The notes under the pieces: model-generated
What the model was told of the DNA's origin: nothing
The model's database searches: none
The model's input: the letters and a program-made list of their open reading frames with translations, nothing else
Position numbers and translations under genes: made by a program
Part shown: positions 20,701 to 29,827 of the stretch, in pieces
How the letters are laid out: every line of letters starts with the position of its first letter
Position numbering within the stretch: position 1 is the stretch's first letter
Source of the DNA: Histomonas meleagridis
Lineage: Eukaryota; Parabasalia; Tritrichomonadida; Dientamoebidae
Reading direction: 5' to 3'
Length of the DNA stretch: 64,000 bases
NCBI GenBank assembly: GCA_020186115.1
Contig: WSYJ01000142.1
Span: 434,001-498,000 of the forward strand

Positions 20701-21088
20701 TAGAAACATTTGATTTTGTTTGATAATTCCAGATTCGAACTGTTTGATCATTAGACGAACTTACAATTAATGGAAGAGTATGATGAAATTGAACCGTGCG
20801 AATAATATCGAAGTGTTCAGTAAAACAACATATGCAACATTGTTTTTCATAATCAAAAACACGTACAAAATTATCATCGCTTCCAGAACAAAATAAAGGA
20901 CTTGAGTTATGAAAATCAACAGAACGAACAGGTTTATCTGTTTCTTTATATTTTTGTATTTGAGCTTGAATTTCATAATCATAAATTACGATTTCGCCAT
21001 TGTGAAAAGATACAAGTAACCACTGGTTTGTATTATGAAAGCATAGCCCTCTAACTCGTTTTGTTTCGAGTTCTTGCTTTACAAACAT
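17714..21088 (-). CDS. Coatomer subunit alpha (COPI coat)
   Basis: The alpha subunit of the COPI coat, which drives retrograde Golgi-to-ER traffic and binds KKXX cargo through its N-terminal propeller (1124 aa; human about 1220). Residues 1-310 hold WD40 repeats (VRSVDFHNSSPLFCSGSDD, IIRTVQFHHTLPLIVSSSND, VMSALFHPTEPYIITASLDD). About 330-600 is the WD-associated second propeller. About 600-760 is the alpha-solenoid. An acidic linker (EEEAEIDESNVWGEDDLEID) follows, then a C-terminal domain from about 830. The C-terminus carries CPFC and CNIC pairs like a zinc ribbon, more cysteines than I recall in animal homologues. Confidence 0.96.
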   Translation of the reverse strand: MFVKQELETKRVRGLCFHNTNQWLLVSFHNGEIVIYDYEIQAQIQKYKETDKPVRSVDFHNSSPLFCSGSDDNFVRVFDYEKQCCICCFTEHFDIIRTVQFHHTLPLIVSSSNDQTVRIWNYQTKSNVSIIAGHTSSVMSALFHPTEPYIITASLDDQIMIWDISSLASNPSTFLTPTLKISKTSQTLGINYAQWHPNRQLVISCSKDQTIKIWSFDENDINSITTLQGSCRCSLFHPFLDIIVSCSKEGNIQLWETKNYLPLIKYRNTNNRFSSLSCHCNQPLFAVGHENGFLIIRSVNQRTSFVKSDRYIIYYKNNSIRRYNFITQSDQTIGVANPKPIIADRHSALDIKPIRLQYNENRNLLLVEYKNMFELHELGKIGQSELYKENGKSPIWISRNQFAFLSENNNILNVKEFNGSSITKIQIPLSNILFPVSNNLIYLSSNDYIYLFDMLKRKIINKLSIFDVKFSNVSENKKFVAFISNSSIIISTINLDKVIKHAEGTKIKGGVWFRDDFFVFATKKHIKYILPNGEFGVLRSLTEKVYIAAVTDTEAICFIASSSLSRIEIDMNECMFKAALSKGDISKAKSILKNLKVRSERLIQFISKMGHPEIALQLIDNPSDKFRFALDAGDLDEAFRIAETLNDPNAWEALADKSMLCGNFAQAEQAIKRSGNAERLAFFYLISGCGKKLKSMDCNNFLSLQRSIWMNDRESIFHLTKDILPLVAFIAADKEELRLQITKLSNTNIPNKFGCKADLTNPIADEGSCEDWPHLNIPIHKINDEDKGDNKWEEEAEIDESNVWGEDDLEIDEKEIENTFVPPLIGESEQQKFALRSHVPADAVAAGLFGEALNELHEQIALINAEPLKRIFIQSYISSNAALPSCACSPLLVVPLLAHETFPNTNHIKETVKTGKVLFRTGKFQESIESFRTAIQSIPLLVCSSNSELDEIYSLIEKCKNYIIGLTLEIARKQETNPARQLELASYFTHCKLDSSHLRLTLQSAMGLAFREKYYGQARTFASRLLELSPSQRTAEQARKVIQASKVAEKEQPQKPPKIEYEYRKPFVVCSKSLKPIYGGEERISCPFCGAFFKTEYKGLVCNICDLSQIGAKTNGLELIRKSN

Positions 21089-21310
21089 TCACAAGCCAAA
21101 AGATAAGGCTTGCAGGAAATTAGGTGTGCCCTGATTTTTGACAATCTTTGTTTCGCTTGGTTTCAAAGTAATATCAGTATTTTCAAATCGCAACAAAACG
21201 CATGTAACTGATCTTTGCTACAATATAAATATATTAAATAAATTTTTATTAACCCAAAATATTATTCTTTTTATAATATATATACATTGCGCACGGATTC
21301 TCATGATTTT
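21089..21310. other. Short intergenic region
   Basis: Lies between the start of the coatomer gene and the end of the ankyrin-SecA gene. Nothing supported. Confidence 0.5.
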
Positions 21311-24300
21311 TCAAATAGCTTTGATGATATGTTTTTTCATTTTTGAATTTTCATTATAATATTTATGAAAAGCTTCAGTGAAGCATTTGTATTGTGGAAT
21401 ATCTTTCCAAAATTCTTTCACAAATTCCACGAATTCATCAACAGAATAATTTACATCTGAATAACATTGTTCGATCTCTGTATAGAATTCGCTCCATTTC
21501 ATTTGTAATTCCAAAATTATATAATTTGCATGATACGAAATATCAGCTGAAGTATTTTGATTTAATGCATTTACTGCATCTGGCTTTTCCAAGAAGTTTC
21601 GTAACAACTTAATATAATCAAAGAAATAACATAACAAAGCATAAGAGTTCATATCTTTTTCAACTCTTTTCAATCTTAATTTCGATTCATTTATTACGTT
21701 TTGAGTCCGATCTGAATAAATCTTTTTCAACATTTCTTGTGTAGCTATATGTGCGCCTTCTGTTGCATATTTGTTTGATTCAAAAACAATTTGACATGTT
21801 CCATTTTGTCCTTGTCTTCCAGCCCTTCCTAATCCTTGACATTCGACGCGGAAATTAATTGGAAAGAACGAAAGAATCACATGAAGTCCGCCATTATTTA
21901 ATGCTTGTTTTTCAAGTTTAATATCTGTTCCTCTTCCAGCAGTATTTGTTGCAATTGTAACTGAATGAGTTCTTCCTGCACGTTCTATAATAAAATCTTC
22001 ACTTTCTTGTTGTTTATCGTTAAGTACAAAATGATTTATTGAAAGTGATCTTAGTTTTGCTGATAATTCAAGTGATTCTTCGATAGTTAATACTATGATT
22101 AATATTGGCCGCCCTAATTTAAGCATTTCATTAATAATTCTAATTATTTCATTATGTTTTTCTTCTTTAGTCTTGAAGATTAATGTATTATATCTTTTTC
22201 GTAAACAAATTTTATTCGGAGGTACATCAAAATTATCGACTTTATAAATGTTTTTGATTTCTTCTCTTTCTGATTCTTCACCTAAAGTACCTGTTAATCC
22301 ATAAATTTCCTTATAATCATTAAAATATGAAGGATGTGATATCGAAGCAATTGTTCCATTATTATCTTGAATTTGAATGTTTTCTTTAACTTCAAGAAAT
22401 TGATGTAATCCTTGCGTATATCTCGATCCATGCATAATTCTTCCTGTGTTTTCCATATCGACAATTTGTATTTCAGTTTTGTTCGTTTTTAGATTCTTTC
22501 CAATGATATAATTAATATCTTTCTTCAAACAAATTGCTTTTAATGCACTTTGAATCCAAATTTTTATTTGTTCATTCGATATTTTCATAAGTTCATTTTT
22601 ATGTTTACCATTTTCTACTGTTTCAAGTGTTTTTCTAATTGAATCGATATCAATGTTTGAATTTAATACCATTTTATATATTGGATAAAACACCCAATTA
22701 TAATTTGTCTTAACAGGGAATGATAAACGCGCTGAGTTTTGCATTGTATCAATGAATAAATTATCAGCTTCATCTACAATTACTGACATTTTATCTCTTC
22801 GTTTAAGTATTTTATCATATAATGATGTTGTCATTACTTTATCTATACCATCAATTCCTTCACTTAATCGAATAAATTCAAATGATGTATTTGTGCTATA
22901 TAAAACTTGATAATCAAAGTTCATTAAATTATTATTACCAAATTCAAATGTACCACAAGTTATTCCAAGTTTTTCGAAGAATGGTTTAAATTTAATTGCA
23001 TCTCTTGATGCTAAATATTGAGTCGATGAAATTATATCAACAAAATCACCAGTTAAAGCAATTGCTGCTGATAGCATTGCTACAATAATACTTTTACCTT
23101 CACCTGTAGCTACTTGTGCAATTCTTCCTTTGTTATAAGTTTCTTTATTAATTCGATGAAGTAAAAGTGAAAAAACAGTATAACATTGTACATTATATGG
23201 ATTAATTTCAAATGTATTATAAATTGTTTTCCTTAATAATGCAATTAATTGTGCACAGTTTTCTATTGTTGGATTAAGTTTAAATTGTTTTCCATATTCT
23301 AATGCTTTTTCTTGTATATTTGATATTGGTATTTGTATAGAGCTTAAAATTTTACTGAAATAATTTAAACTTGTTAAATCATTTTGATTAAGTGATATAA
23401 TTGGTGTACCATCAAATACATATGAATATGCTTCGAATTTTTGCTCTTTTGATTTAAAAGCATTTAATAAATCACCTATAGTTCTTTCATCTTTAAATAA
23501 TACTGATTCAACTCTTTGTACTTCTCTTTTTAAGGATTCGATTACGTTTCTACGTAAATTTAATATTTTAATTGATAAATCTTTTGATCTTAAACGTAAT
23601 ATTAATGATAAAACTTCATTTATTTCATCAATATTTCGACCTGGAATTTTATTGATATATGTTTTAATAAAATATAATCCATATTGATCAACTATTTGAA
23701 AGATTTCATTGAAAAATGTTCCAATACTTTGTGATGTTATATTTGTAGAATTCTTTAATATAGAAATTGCTTTATCTAAAATTAATCTTTTCATTGAAAA
23801 TGGTATAAATTCTTCTTGATATAATTCATATGTAACTTGAATTGCTGTTTCAATAATATTACAATTTAATTTTCTTGATATTAAATATGAAATTAATATT
23901 TGATCATCATTAGTAATAGAATTAATAATATCAACTGAATATGGTGAAATTAAATTTGGATTTGCTAATTCTAATATTGGTATTCTTGTAATCCATTTAA
24001 GTCGAACATAAAATTCATCATCTGATAAATTATTTCCAATTTTATCTAATATTTGATGAATTGGTGAAACTAAAATTGGAAGTGGAAGAACATTAAATAG
24101 TTTTTCATTCTTATTAACTCTTTGGATAAAATTAATTAAATTTTTTAAATGATGAATAATTGATGAACTTTGCGTTTCTGCAATAGAAACTAATCCATTT
24201 TTAATCCATTGATAAATTGGATGATAACAATCAATAGAAACTTTTGATAAATAATTCGCAATTTCATAAAATACATTAATTCTTTCATTGCCAATTTTAT

Positions 24301-27300
24301 AAAGAATCATTGTATATAACATTATCATAAATTCTTCATTTTCTTTTATTTCTTTAGTTTTAATTAAACTTGATATTAAACTATTTAAATTTGCTTTTGA
24401 ATTTCTTATATATGATTGAAACTTTTCATTAATAAATATTAAATAAAATCGATTAATATCATTATCAGAAATTTTAACATTTGATTTTATAAATGAAACA
24501 AATTTATAAAATTCATTATCTGAATCATTTTTATCATATTTAAATTCTTTTTTCGGACCTATTTTATACATATCTTTATGAATTATATCATTTAATTCTT
24601 TACCTTCTTCATAAATATTTGATTTTATTAATTCATTCCATTTTGGTAAAAGTTCATTTTTAATATTTTCTCGTTCATTATTTAATGATTCAATTGTGAA
24701 ACCAGTAAAATGTGCTAATAAAGCAGCAGATTTATTTTGATTACATTTTATTGCATAATTTATAGGTGAATAACCTTGATTATTTACAATAGTTAAATCA
24801 AGAGATTCGAATTTTAATAAATAAGAAACAAATGTTTCATTACCTTTTTCAATTGCAACATGAATTGGTGTTTGTCCTTCATCATCTTGTGAATTTAATA
24901 ATGAAAAAATAATTTCTTTATCACCTATTAAAATATAATGTGTTAATAAAATTTTAGTACATATAATTCCATCTAAAAGTGCACATATATGTAAAACATT
25001 TTGATTATTAATTGTTTTTTGTAATGGATCAATTGGATATAAAAGTAATTCAGAAAATAATTTGATATTATTTAATAAAGCAGCATTCATTAACAATGTA
25101 AATCCATGTTTATTAGATATTTGTAATTTAGATAAAGGAAGTATTGAAATTATTTTACATAATAATAAAGTACAATTTGGATTCATTGCAAGTGACAAAA
25201 GTATAGATGTATCATATTGCATCATATTAAATGATTCTAAATTTATAATTTTATTAATTAATTTTTGATTTCCATTTAATAATCCAACATCAATAGCTGA
25301 AATATCTGTTTTATCTTTAATTAAAGGATTTGCACCTAAACGTAATAACTCCATAAAAGCTGAAATACAATTTCTTTGTGCTGCAATAAAAATTGGTGTT
25401 TTTTGTGTATTAAAATCTTTAATATTTACATCAATATGAAGATTTTGTATAATGTAACGAATTGTTTCAGTTTTATTATGTTTGGCAGCAATATGTAATA
25501 TTGAAAAAGGTTGTTGTTCATTCATTTGATCTAAAAACGAAATTGGATATAATTGAGAATAAAATCCTATTATTGAATTATTACCATTTTTAGCTACATA
25601 GAAAAATGGAATTTTACCTTTATGATTCTTTTGTATGAATAATTCTTTTTTCTTTTCATAAATTTTAGAAAGAATTAAAATTAATTTTTCGGGATTATAT
25701 TGTACATTTGCTTTAAAAAGTAAATGAAGTATATTGTTTCCTTCAATATTATGTAATTCAATATTAACATTTTCATTTAATAAATATTGGAATGCAATTA
25801 AATTTCCTGTTTTAGCGAATGTAAGTATTAATGATTCTTTTTTATTATTAAAGATATCAAACACTTTTATTGCTTGTCGCTTGTTCTCTTTTAATTTATT
25901 AATAATCAAATTCGTCATTCTTTGATCTAAATTTGGTATTGCTGCAACAATATGAAATATCGTTTGTCCATTTGAATCTTTAGAAAATAAATATTTGGAA
26001 TTAAGTGTTTTAAATAATGCTTCAATAAAATGATTTTGGTAACCTGTTTTTTGTAATTCATCATATTCATATTCTTGTAATGTATCTAATAATATTGATC
26101 CTATATCTTTTTTAGGTAACTTTTTTTGTAATATTTCGAATAGTCCATTAAAAATAAATTCAAATATTTTATCAATCAAAAAATTTGGATTAAAATGTAA
26201 TTTAAATTGCCTAACTTGAAAATCTGGTAATAATTCAAGTAAAGGATATAAAAAAGGACTTAATGATATTATATCTAATAAATTATTATTATCGATTAGA
26301 GGTAAAAGTCCAATATTAAATGTTATTTCTTCTTTTCTAAATTTGGCACCATTTTTAATAATATTTAATAATTTTTGTTTTGTTCTTTCAAATGTCCCAT
26401 TTATCAAAAATCTATGTTTGTCAGAAACTTTATTTTTATATGTATTAGCAATTATATAAGCGTTATCACTTCTATTGTTTTGAATCAATCTATCAATGAT
26501 ATTATCAGTATAAACAAAAATATAATTTTTTGTACTGAAAATAGTTTCTAATAATTGTGGTGAAATAAATGATGTATATAATATTAAAATCAATGATTCA
26601 TTTGGATCAATATGTTTCTTTAATAATAAAAATATTTCTGGTGTAGTTTCAGGTAATATTATATTTTTATAATTAAGTTTAAGATCTTGAAATTTTGGAT
26701 TATTAATTATTTCTTCAATAATCTTTAAATCTTTCAAATCATGTCTAATGATTAAACCCTTAATTATTTTATCAAAAAATGGTTGTGGTAAAAATTCAAC
26801 TGTTTCTAAAGCTGCTTTTAAGAATACATTATCATGATTTTTTATAGCAATATCAAACATATTATTTTTATTTTCATATAAAAGATTTGCACCATATTTT
26901 TTAATTTCTTTAATCCATAAGTTTAATCCATATTGAGCTATTAATAAAGCAATTGGATATTTATCTATATCAATAAAAGAAGAAATTATTTGTAAACATT
27001 CAATATTTCCTCCAATACATACACATTCAATAATCTTTAATTGTTCTTCATAATTAAATATTAAATTATTTGTTTTATATATCATTAAAGCTCTTTGTAA
27101 AGGCATTAAAAGTCCAGATGATAAAATATTACATAAATCATTAAAACTTATTCTTTCATTTTCTTTTGAACATGCAACATCTTGTGAATTTAAACATGAT
27201 AAAATATTATCATATGAAATTGATCTTTTAGGTTTTAATAATGTTTTACTTAATGAATATTGCCCATATAAAATAGAATAATCAAAAGGAGTTAAACCGA

Positions 27301-27811
27301 ATTTATCAGGATCATTTCTTTTAAGAAAATAGATTTTATTAATCATTGATGCACAAATCGGAGAATATTTAGAAGCATAATGTAAATAATCCAAAGGTAT
27401 TGACCGATTAAGTAATGAAGACTTTAAATATTTAAGTATTATTTGAAGACATTCTTTACGATCATATTTAGATGCATAATGAATTGGTGTTATTTTATCT
27501 TTTTTAATTTGTGATTGTAATGATGCGCCTTTTTGAATCATAGCTTCTACTATTTCTGGAAAATCATAATATATAGCAAAGAATAATGGTGTCATTCCAG
27601 TTTCATTAGTTTGATCAATGTATGGCATGTTTTTAACTTTCGATAAAATTATTTGAATAAGTTTTCTTTGACCATTAAAAACAGCAGCAAAAAATGGAGA
27701 AATACCATTTTCTTTAGTATTTTCTAAACTTTTTTCTTTATTAATAAATTTATTTACACTATTAATGTTACCTGAAGAACATGCAATATGTTCTGGTGAT
27801 ATATTAGGCAT
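21311..27811 (-). CDS. Giant ankyrin-repeat / SecA-type translocase motor fusion
   Basis: 2166 aa in this frame. About 1-1050 carries ankyrin repeats (EQQPFSILHIAAKHNKTETI, DDEGQTPIHVAIEKGNETFV). About 1050-1520 is helical. About 1540-1850 is a SecA-type DEAD motor: Walker A VATGEGKSI (about 1570), SSTQYLASRDA, the DEAD box VDEADNLFID (about 1680), and YGLTGTLG. About 1850-2020 is the second motor domain with NTAGRGTDI and QGLGRAGRQGQNG, the SecA motif VI. About 2020-2166 is helical. SecA is the bacterial preprotein-translocase ATPase. A nuclear copy fused to ankyrins and flanked by eukaryotic genes is not contamination. Upstream, the same frame stays open without ATG to a T7 run, beyond which a coiled-coil region lies in another frame (27879-29121). 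Together they look like one gene of about 2600 aa. Substrate and location unknown. Confidence 0.85.
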   Translation of the reverse strand: MPNISPEHIACSSGNINSVNKFINKEKSLENTKENGISPFFAAVFNGQRKLIQIILSKVKNMPYIDQTNETGMTPLFFAIYYDFPEIVEAMIQKGASLQSQIKKDKITPIHYASKYDRKECLQIILKYLKSSLLNRSIPLDYLHYASKYSPICASMINKIYFLKRNDPDKFGLTPFDYSILYGQYSLSKTLLKPKRSISYDNILSCLNSQDVACSKENERISFNDLCNILSSGLLMPLQRALMIYKTNNLIFNYEEQLKIIECVCIGGNIECLQIISSFIDIDKYPIALLIAQYGLNLWIKEIKKYGANLLYENKNNMFDIAIKNHDNVFLKAALETVEFLPQPFFDKIIKGLIIRHDLKDLKIIEEIINNPKFQDLKLNYKNIILPETTPEIFLLLKKHIDPNESLILILYTSFISPQLLETIFSTKNYIFVYTDNIIDRLIQNNRSDNAYIIANTYKNKVSDKHRFLINGTFERTKQKLLNIIKNGAKFRKEEITFNIGLLPLIDNNNLLDIISLSPFLYPLLELLPDFQVRQFKLHFNPNFLIDKIFEFIFNGLFEILQKKLPKKDIGSILLDTLQEYEYDELQKTGYQNHFIEALFKTLNSKYLFSKDSNGQTIFHIVAAIPNLDQRMTNLIINKLKENKRQAIKVFDIFNNKKESLILTFAKTGNLIAFQYLLNENVNIELHNIEGNNILHLLFKANVQYNPEKLILILSKIYEKKKELFIQKNHKGKIPFFYVAKNGNNSIIGFYSQLYPISFLDQMNEQQPFSILHIAAKHNKTETIRYIIQNLHIDVNIKDFNTQKTPIFIAAQRNCISAFMELLRLGANPLIKDKTDISAIDVGLLNGNQKLINKIINLESFNMMQYDTSILLSLAMNPNCTLLLCKIISILPLSKLQISNKHGFTLLMNAALLNNIKLFSELLLYPIDPLQKTINNQNVLHICALLDGIICTKILLTHYILIGDKEIIFSLLNSQDDEGQTPIHVAIEKGNETFVSYLLKFESLDLTIVNNQGYSPINYAIKCNQNKSAALLAHFTGFTIESLNNERENIKNELLPKWNELIKSNIYEEGKELNDIIHKDMYKIGPKKEFKYDKNDSDNEFYKFVSFIKSNVKISDNDINRFYLIFINEKFQSYIRNSKANLNSLISSLIKTKEIKENEEFMIMLYTMILYKIGNERINVFYEIANYLSKVSIDCYHPIYQWIKNGLVSIAETQSSSIIHHLKNLINFIQRVNKNEKLFNVLPLPILVSPIHQILDKIGNNLSDDEFYVRLKWITRIPILELANPNLISPYSVDIINSITNDDQILISYLISRKLNCNIIETAIQVTYELYQEEFIPFSMKRLILDKAISILKNSTNITSQSIGTFFNEIFQIVDQYGLYFIKTYINKIPGRNIDEINEVLSLILRLRSKDLSIKILNLRRNVIESLKREVQRVESVLFKDERTIGDLLNAFKSKEQKFEAYSYVFDGTPIISLNQNDLTSLNYFSKILSSIQIPISNIQEKALEYGKQFKLNPTIENCAQLIALLRKTIYNTFEINPYNVQCYTVFSLLLHRINKETYNKGRIAQVATGEGKSIIVAMLSAAIALTGDFVDIISSTQYLASRDAIKFKPFFEKLGITCGTFEFGNNNLMNFDYQVLYSTNTSFEFIRLSEGIDGIDKVMTTSLYDKILKRRDKMSVIVDEADNLFIDTMQNSARLSFPVKTNYNWVFYPIYKMVLNSNIDIDSIRKTLETVENGKHKNELMKISNEQIKIWIQSALKAICLKKDINYIIGKNLKTNKTEIQIVDMENTGRIMHGSRYTQGLHQFLEVKENIQIQDNNGTIASISHPSYFNDYKEIYGLTGTLGEESEREEIKNIYKVDNFDVPPNKICLRKRYNTLIFKTKEEKHNEIIRIINEMLKLGRPILIIVLTIEESLELSAKLRSLSINHFVLNDKQQESEDFIIERAGRTHSVTIATNTAGRGTDIKLEKQALNNGGLHVILSFFPINFRVECQGLGRAGRQGQNGTCQIVFESNKYATEGAHIATQEMLKKIYSDRTQNVINESKLRLKRVEKDMNSYALLCYFFDYIKLLRNFLEKPDAVNALNQNTSADISYHANYIILELQMKWSEFYTEIEQCYSDVNYSVDEFVEFVKEFWKDIPQYKCFTEAFHKYYNENSKMKKHIIKAI

Positions 27812-27878
27812 TATCTTATTATAAATGAATTGTTCAAAATCAGATTGATTTTTAAAATTTGGAGGTTGAATATCATTA

Positions 27879-29121
27879 TTATTTCCGAAAAAAAGTGATA
27901 ATTATTAATATATCAAAAGATACAATATCAGAAAGTTTAGATTTGATTACAATTCCTTGCTCTTCATTACAAGAAATAAAATCGTTATTATTTTTGATTG
28001 AGTTTTTAATATTATTAATTAATTTACTTGGCATTTGTTTTTGAATTAATATAATATTTTTGCTTATATTAATTCTACATCCTCCACGTATTGATGGGTT
28101 TATTTCTTTTGAAATTAAAGGATATGATAAATTTAATGTAAAACTAATACCAAAAATTGGAGAATATCGATAATTATAAATTTCTTTTCTTATAAGATTA
28201 TATTTATTTCGAAGGTCTTGAACAATACGATCAAATAATTGATCCTTAAGTGCATCACAATTTTTAATATTATTTTCATAATAAGTTTTTATATCATTTA
28301 TTATTTTAAGAAAGTTATCACGTTCTTGAATACATTCCTTTACTGCAGGATGTTGTAATAAGTGGTATGAATTTGGATGCTGATGAACTTTTTCTATAGT
28401 TTCATTATATTCTTTTAACTTTTTATTAGCTTGATCCAAATCTTCATTTCTTTTTCTAATAAAATCATTTTTAATTTCATTAATTTTTTTCAATTCTGCT
28501 AAATCATGTGAATAAGGATAGCTATGATTTAATACAGTTGAACGATTATTTTTAAAAACATCTATTGTCTGATGAAAAATTTGCAATATTTTAGTAATTG
28601 AATAGCTTGCATTTACTTTAGAAAATGGTAAAAAATTATAACTTGATTGAAAATCATTAATTACTTTACACGTTAAATTTTTATAATTTTTCACATGTTG
28701 TTCAAAAATTATTTTTAATTGATTACTTAAATTATCGAAACGTTCTGAAATAAGTTCTTCATCAGTAAAATATTTTCTTTCGATTGGAGTTAATTTTTTA
28801 TGAACTTCATTTAAATAATTTAAATTGGTTAATTTTGTTATTAAATCATAAAAGTTATTTAAATCTTTATTTTCATCATTAAGTAATTGGTTATAATAAT
28901 ATTCAAATGTTTTATCATCAATTTGTTGTATAATTTGTTTGGTATTTAATTTAATAGGAATCTTTTTACTTTTTGGTACTGGCAAAGGTGGGAAAACTTC
29001 AGGAATTGTATCTACATATTTTTCACGATTATTTTGAAATGCCTTTGTTGTATTTGGTAAAAATCCAATATTAATTAAATTATAAACATAATGTATAGCA
29101 AATGTAATAAAGTGATTGCAT
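27879..29121 (-). pseudogene. N-terminal coiled-coil part of the ankyrin-SecA gene, in displaced frames
   Basis: The frame is open from 29117 to the stop at 27879 but has no ATG except one near the end. Just before it, ATG at 29121-29119 lies one base out of register (ATG C AAT CAC TTT). At the 3' end, removing one base from the T7 run (A7 on the plus strand, 27888-27894) joins IIITF to GNNNDIQPPNF and on into the ankyrin frame. Omitting one base at each site gives a single frame from 29121 to 21311 (2602 aa). Content: about 370 residues, helical and Lys/Asn/Glu-rich, with coiled coil around RKRNEDLDQANKKLKEYNET. It could be sequencing error, real decay or recoding. I would annotate it as the 5' part of one gene. 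Confidence 0.6.
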
Positions 29122-29160
29122 TTTTAAAAAATGATTGACTGCTATAAAACAGTTATAAAA

Positions 29161-29341
29161 ATGCCGTGTCAAATTTTTTCAGAAATATCGAAATTTGAGG
29201 TTTGCTGAGATTGAAAATGTTTTTATTGTTTTATCACGACGGTTAGCAAATGCTGAAACAGAAGAAATTCAAGTTTGGAATGGAAGAGATAATTTTCTGG
29301 CGTGGGTGTTACAACAAGAATTTATTGCTGTTTGTTTTTGA
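29161..29341 (+). pseudogene. Tiny gene or relic with a T6 frame break
   Basis: ATG 29161 reads MPCQIF and then stops. Dropping one T from the T6 run gives an open frame of about 60 codons (KYRNLRFAEIENVFIVLSRR, then EIQVWNGRDNFLAWVLQQEF) ending at TGA 29339-29341. It is protein-like but unrecognised. It lies in the gap between the ankyrin-SecA and Ski3-like genes. Confidence 0.35.
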
Positions 29342-29827
29342 AGGTTGTGATTAAAATAAAAATGAGAAATTTTGATAAAATCTTTTTCGAACCAAAAATA
29401 ATGTGTTTTAACGACGTAATCTTCTCTGCTGAAGCTACATCAACTTAATGCATGATAGAAGGCTTACATTTTCTCAATTAGACACATTTAGTTAATCAAA
29501 TACAATTCCAGAACATTTGCATTTTCTAAATTAATTGCATCAGTAATTAAATATATATATTTGCATTTATGATATAAGCATTGATGATTTAACAAGATGA
29601 TTCTGGATAGGAAATTAGCCATGAATAACCACATGTTTATAAAATTTTTAATATTTATTATCCTCTTTTTTAAATCATGTAAATTACCAATTTTGCTCTT
29701 TTACTTAAATAACTTTTTGACAGGAAATATATCGACATGTTAAATTGCCAAGAAGTATATTGTCATTATAAAAATCAAGCAATTTTTTTTGACGAGCTTT
29801 GTTAGGTATGAACAACATTGCCTCCAA
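29342..29827. other. Intergenic region before the Ski3-like gene
   Basis: AT-rich, nothing supported. The frame of the next gene extends to a TTG at 29789, but no ATG is present before 29828. Confidence 0.5.

Noticed and set aside
21311..27811. Bacterial contamination as the source of SecA
   Set aside because: The motor is continuous with eukaryotic-style ankyrin repeats, has the local AT-rich codon use, and lies between coatomer alpha and a TPR gene.
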